This document shows positions 17,711-17,801 of a stretch of 17,801 nucleotides of DNA, one piece after another. Source of the stretch: Dimargaris cristalligena (taxonomy: Eukaryota > Kickxellomycota > Dimargaritomycetes > Dimargaritales > Dimargaritaceae); NCBI GenBank assembly GCA_027576995.1, contig JANBQC010000582.1, forward strand, positions 1 through 17,801. The letters are read 5' to 3'. Numbering within the stretch: position 1 is the stretch's first letter; the number at the start of each line of letters is the position of its first letter. The translations under genes were made by a program, and so were the position numbers. The notes beneath the pieces are model-generated. The model did not search any database. It was not told the origin of the DNA and saw only the letters and a program-made list of their open reading frames with translations.

Positions 17711-17801
17711 ATGAGTGAAATTCAGCCCAGCTATATAAGGGTTTACATTATACGTGTATGGGAGAATATATGGGAAATGTATTTTTAACTAGTAATATTG
17801 G
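17711..17801 (+). repeat. Short dispersed repeat, copy B (cut by window edge)
   Basis: Matches the first half of copy A: ATGAGTGAAATTCAG, CAGCTATATAAGG, TACGTGTATGGGAGAATATATG and TTTTTAACTAGTA. The rest of the unit would lie beyond the window end. Confidence 0.6.

Noticed and set aside
1..17801. CRISPR array, bacterial operons, rRNA or spliceosomal snRNA genes
   Set aside because: No regularly spaced short repeats and no recognisable U1/U2/U4/U5/U6, 5S or rRNA core sequence on either strand by eye. The gene content is eukaryotic.

Overview
The window looks like nuclear DNA from a fungus. Genes are compact, three of them are interrupted by short GT-AG introns (about 130-220 nt), the standard genetic code fits every gene, and the proteins are eukaryotic: RNA polymerase II subunit RPB11, spliceosomal BUD31, two nuclear-encoded mitochondrial ribosomal proteins, a microsomal cytochrome P450 and an HMT1/ABCB6-type ABC transporter. 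A nuclear tRNA-Trp gene is also present. An early-diverging (zygomycete-grade) fungus is possible, but I cannot fix the lineage from the sequence.

Layout. Positions 1-3085 are a gene-poor, transposon-derived block. It has the end of one LTR (1-82), then two diverged copies of the same LTR in inverted orientation (893-1464 on +, 2286-2868 on -). Each of the two full copies carries a TATA box followed by an AATAAA signal. By eye, no CpG dinucleotide occurs from 574 to 3084, while CpG is common in the rest of the window. This is a strong sign of cytosine-methylation decay. A short GC-richer ORF (3179-3535) sits at the edge of this block.

Positions 3509-6512 (-) encode a three-exon half-size ABC transporter of the heavy-metal-tolerance type. 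A 2.6 kb region without convincing genes follows, and it carries one copy of a short dispersed repeat. An intronless P450 (9106-10803, -) comes next, then about 1 kb of unassigned DNA, a tRNA-Trp(CCA) gene (-), mitochondrial bL31 (+), and, convergent with it, mitochondrial uS7 (-). RPB11 (14519-15542, -, four exons, with an acidic C-terminal tail) and BUD31 (16725-17345, -, two exons) end the window.

How the genes work together. The right half is a housekeeping neighbourhood: mitochondrial translation (bL31m, uS7m, and tRNA-Trp for cytosolic translation), transcription (RPB11) and splicing (BUD31). The left half holds detoxification or secondary-metabolism type genes (ABC transporter, P450) next to a methylation-eroded transposon graveyard. 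A previously unassigned interspersed repeat of about 120-140 nt occurs four times between genes (8248, 15998 inverted, 16473 partial, 17711 cut by the window edge). I see no CRISPR, no bacterial operon and no obvious new defence-like system. The notable non-genic signals are the CpG-free block and the short repeat family.
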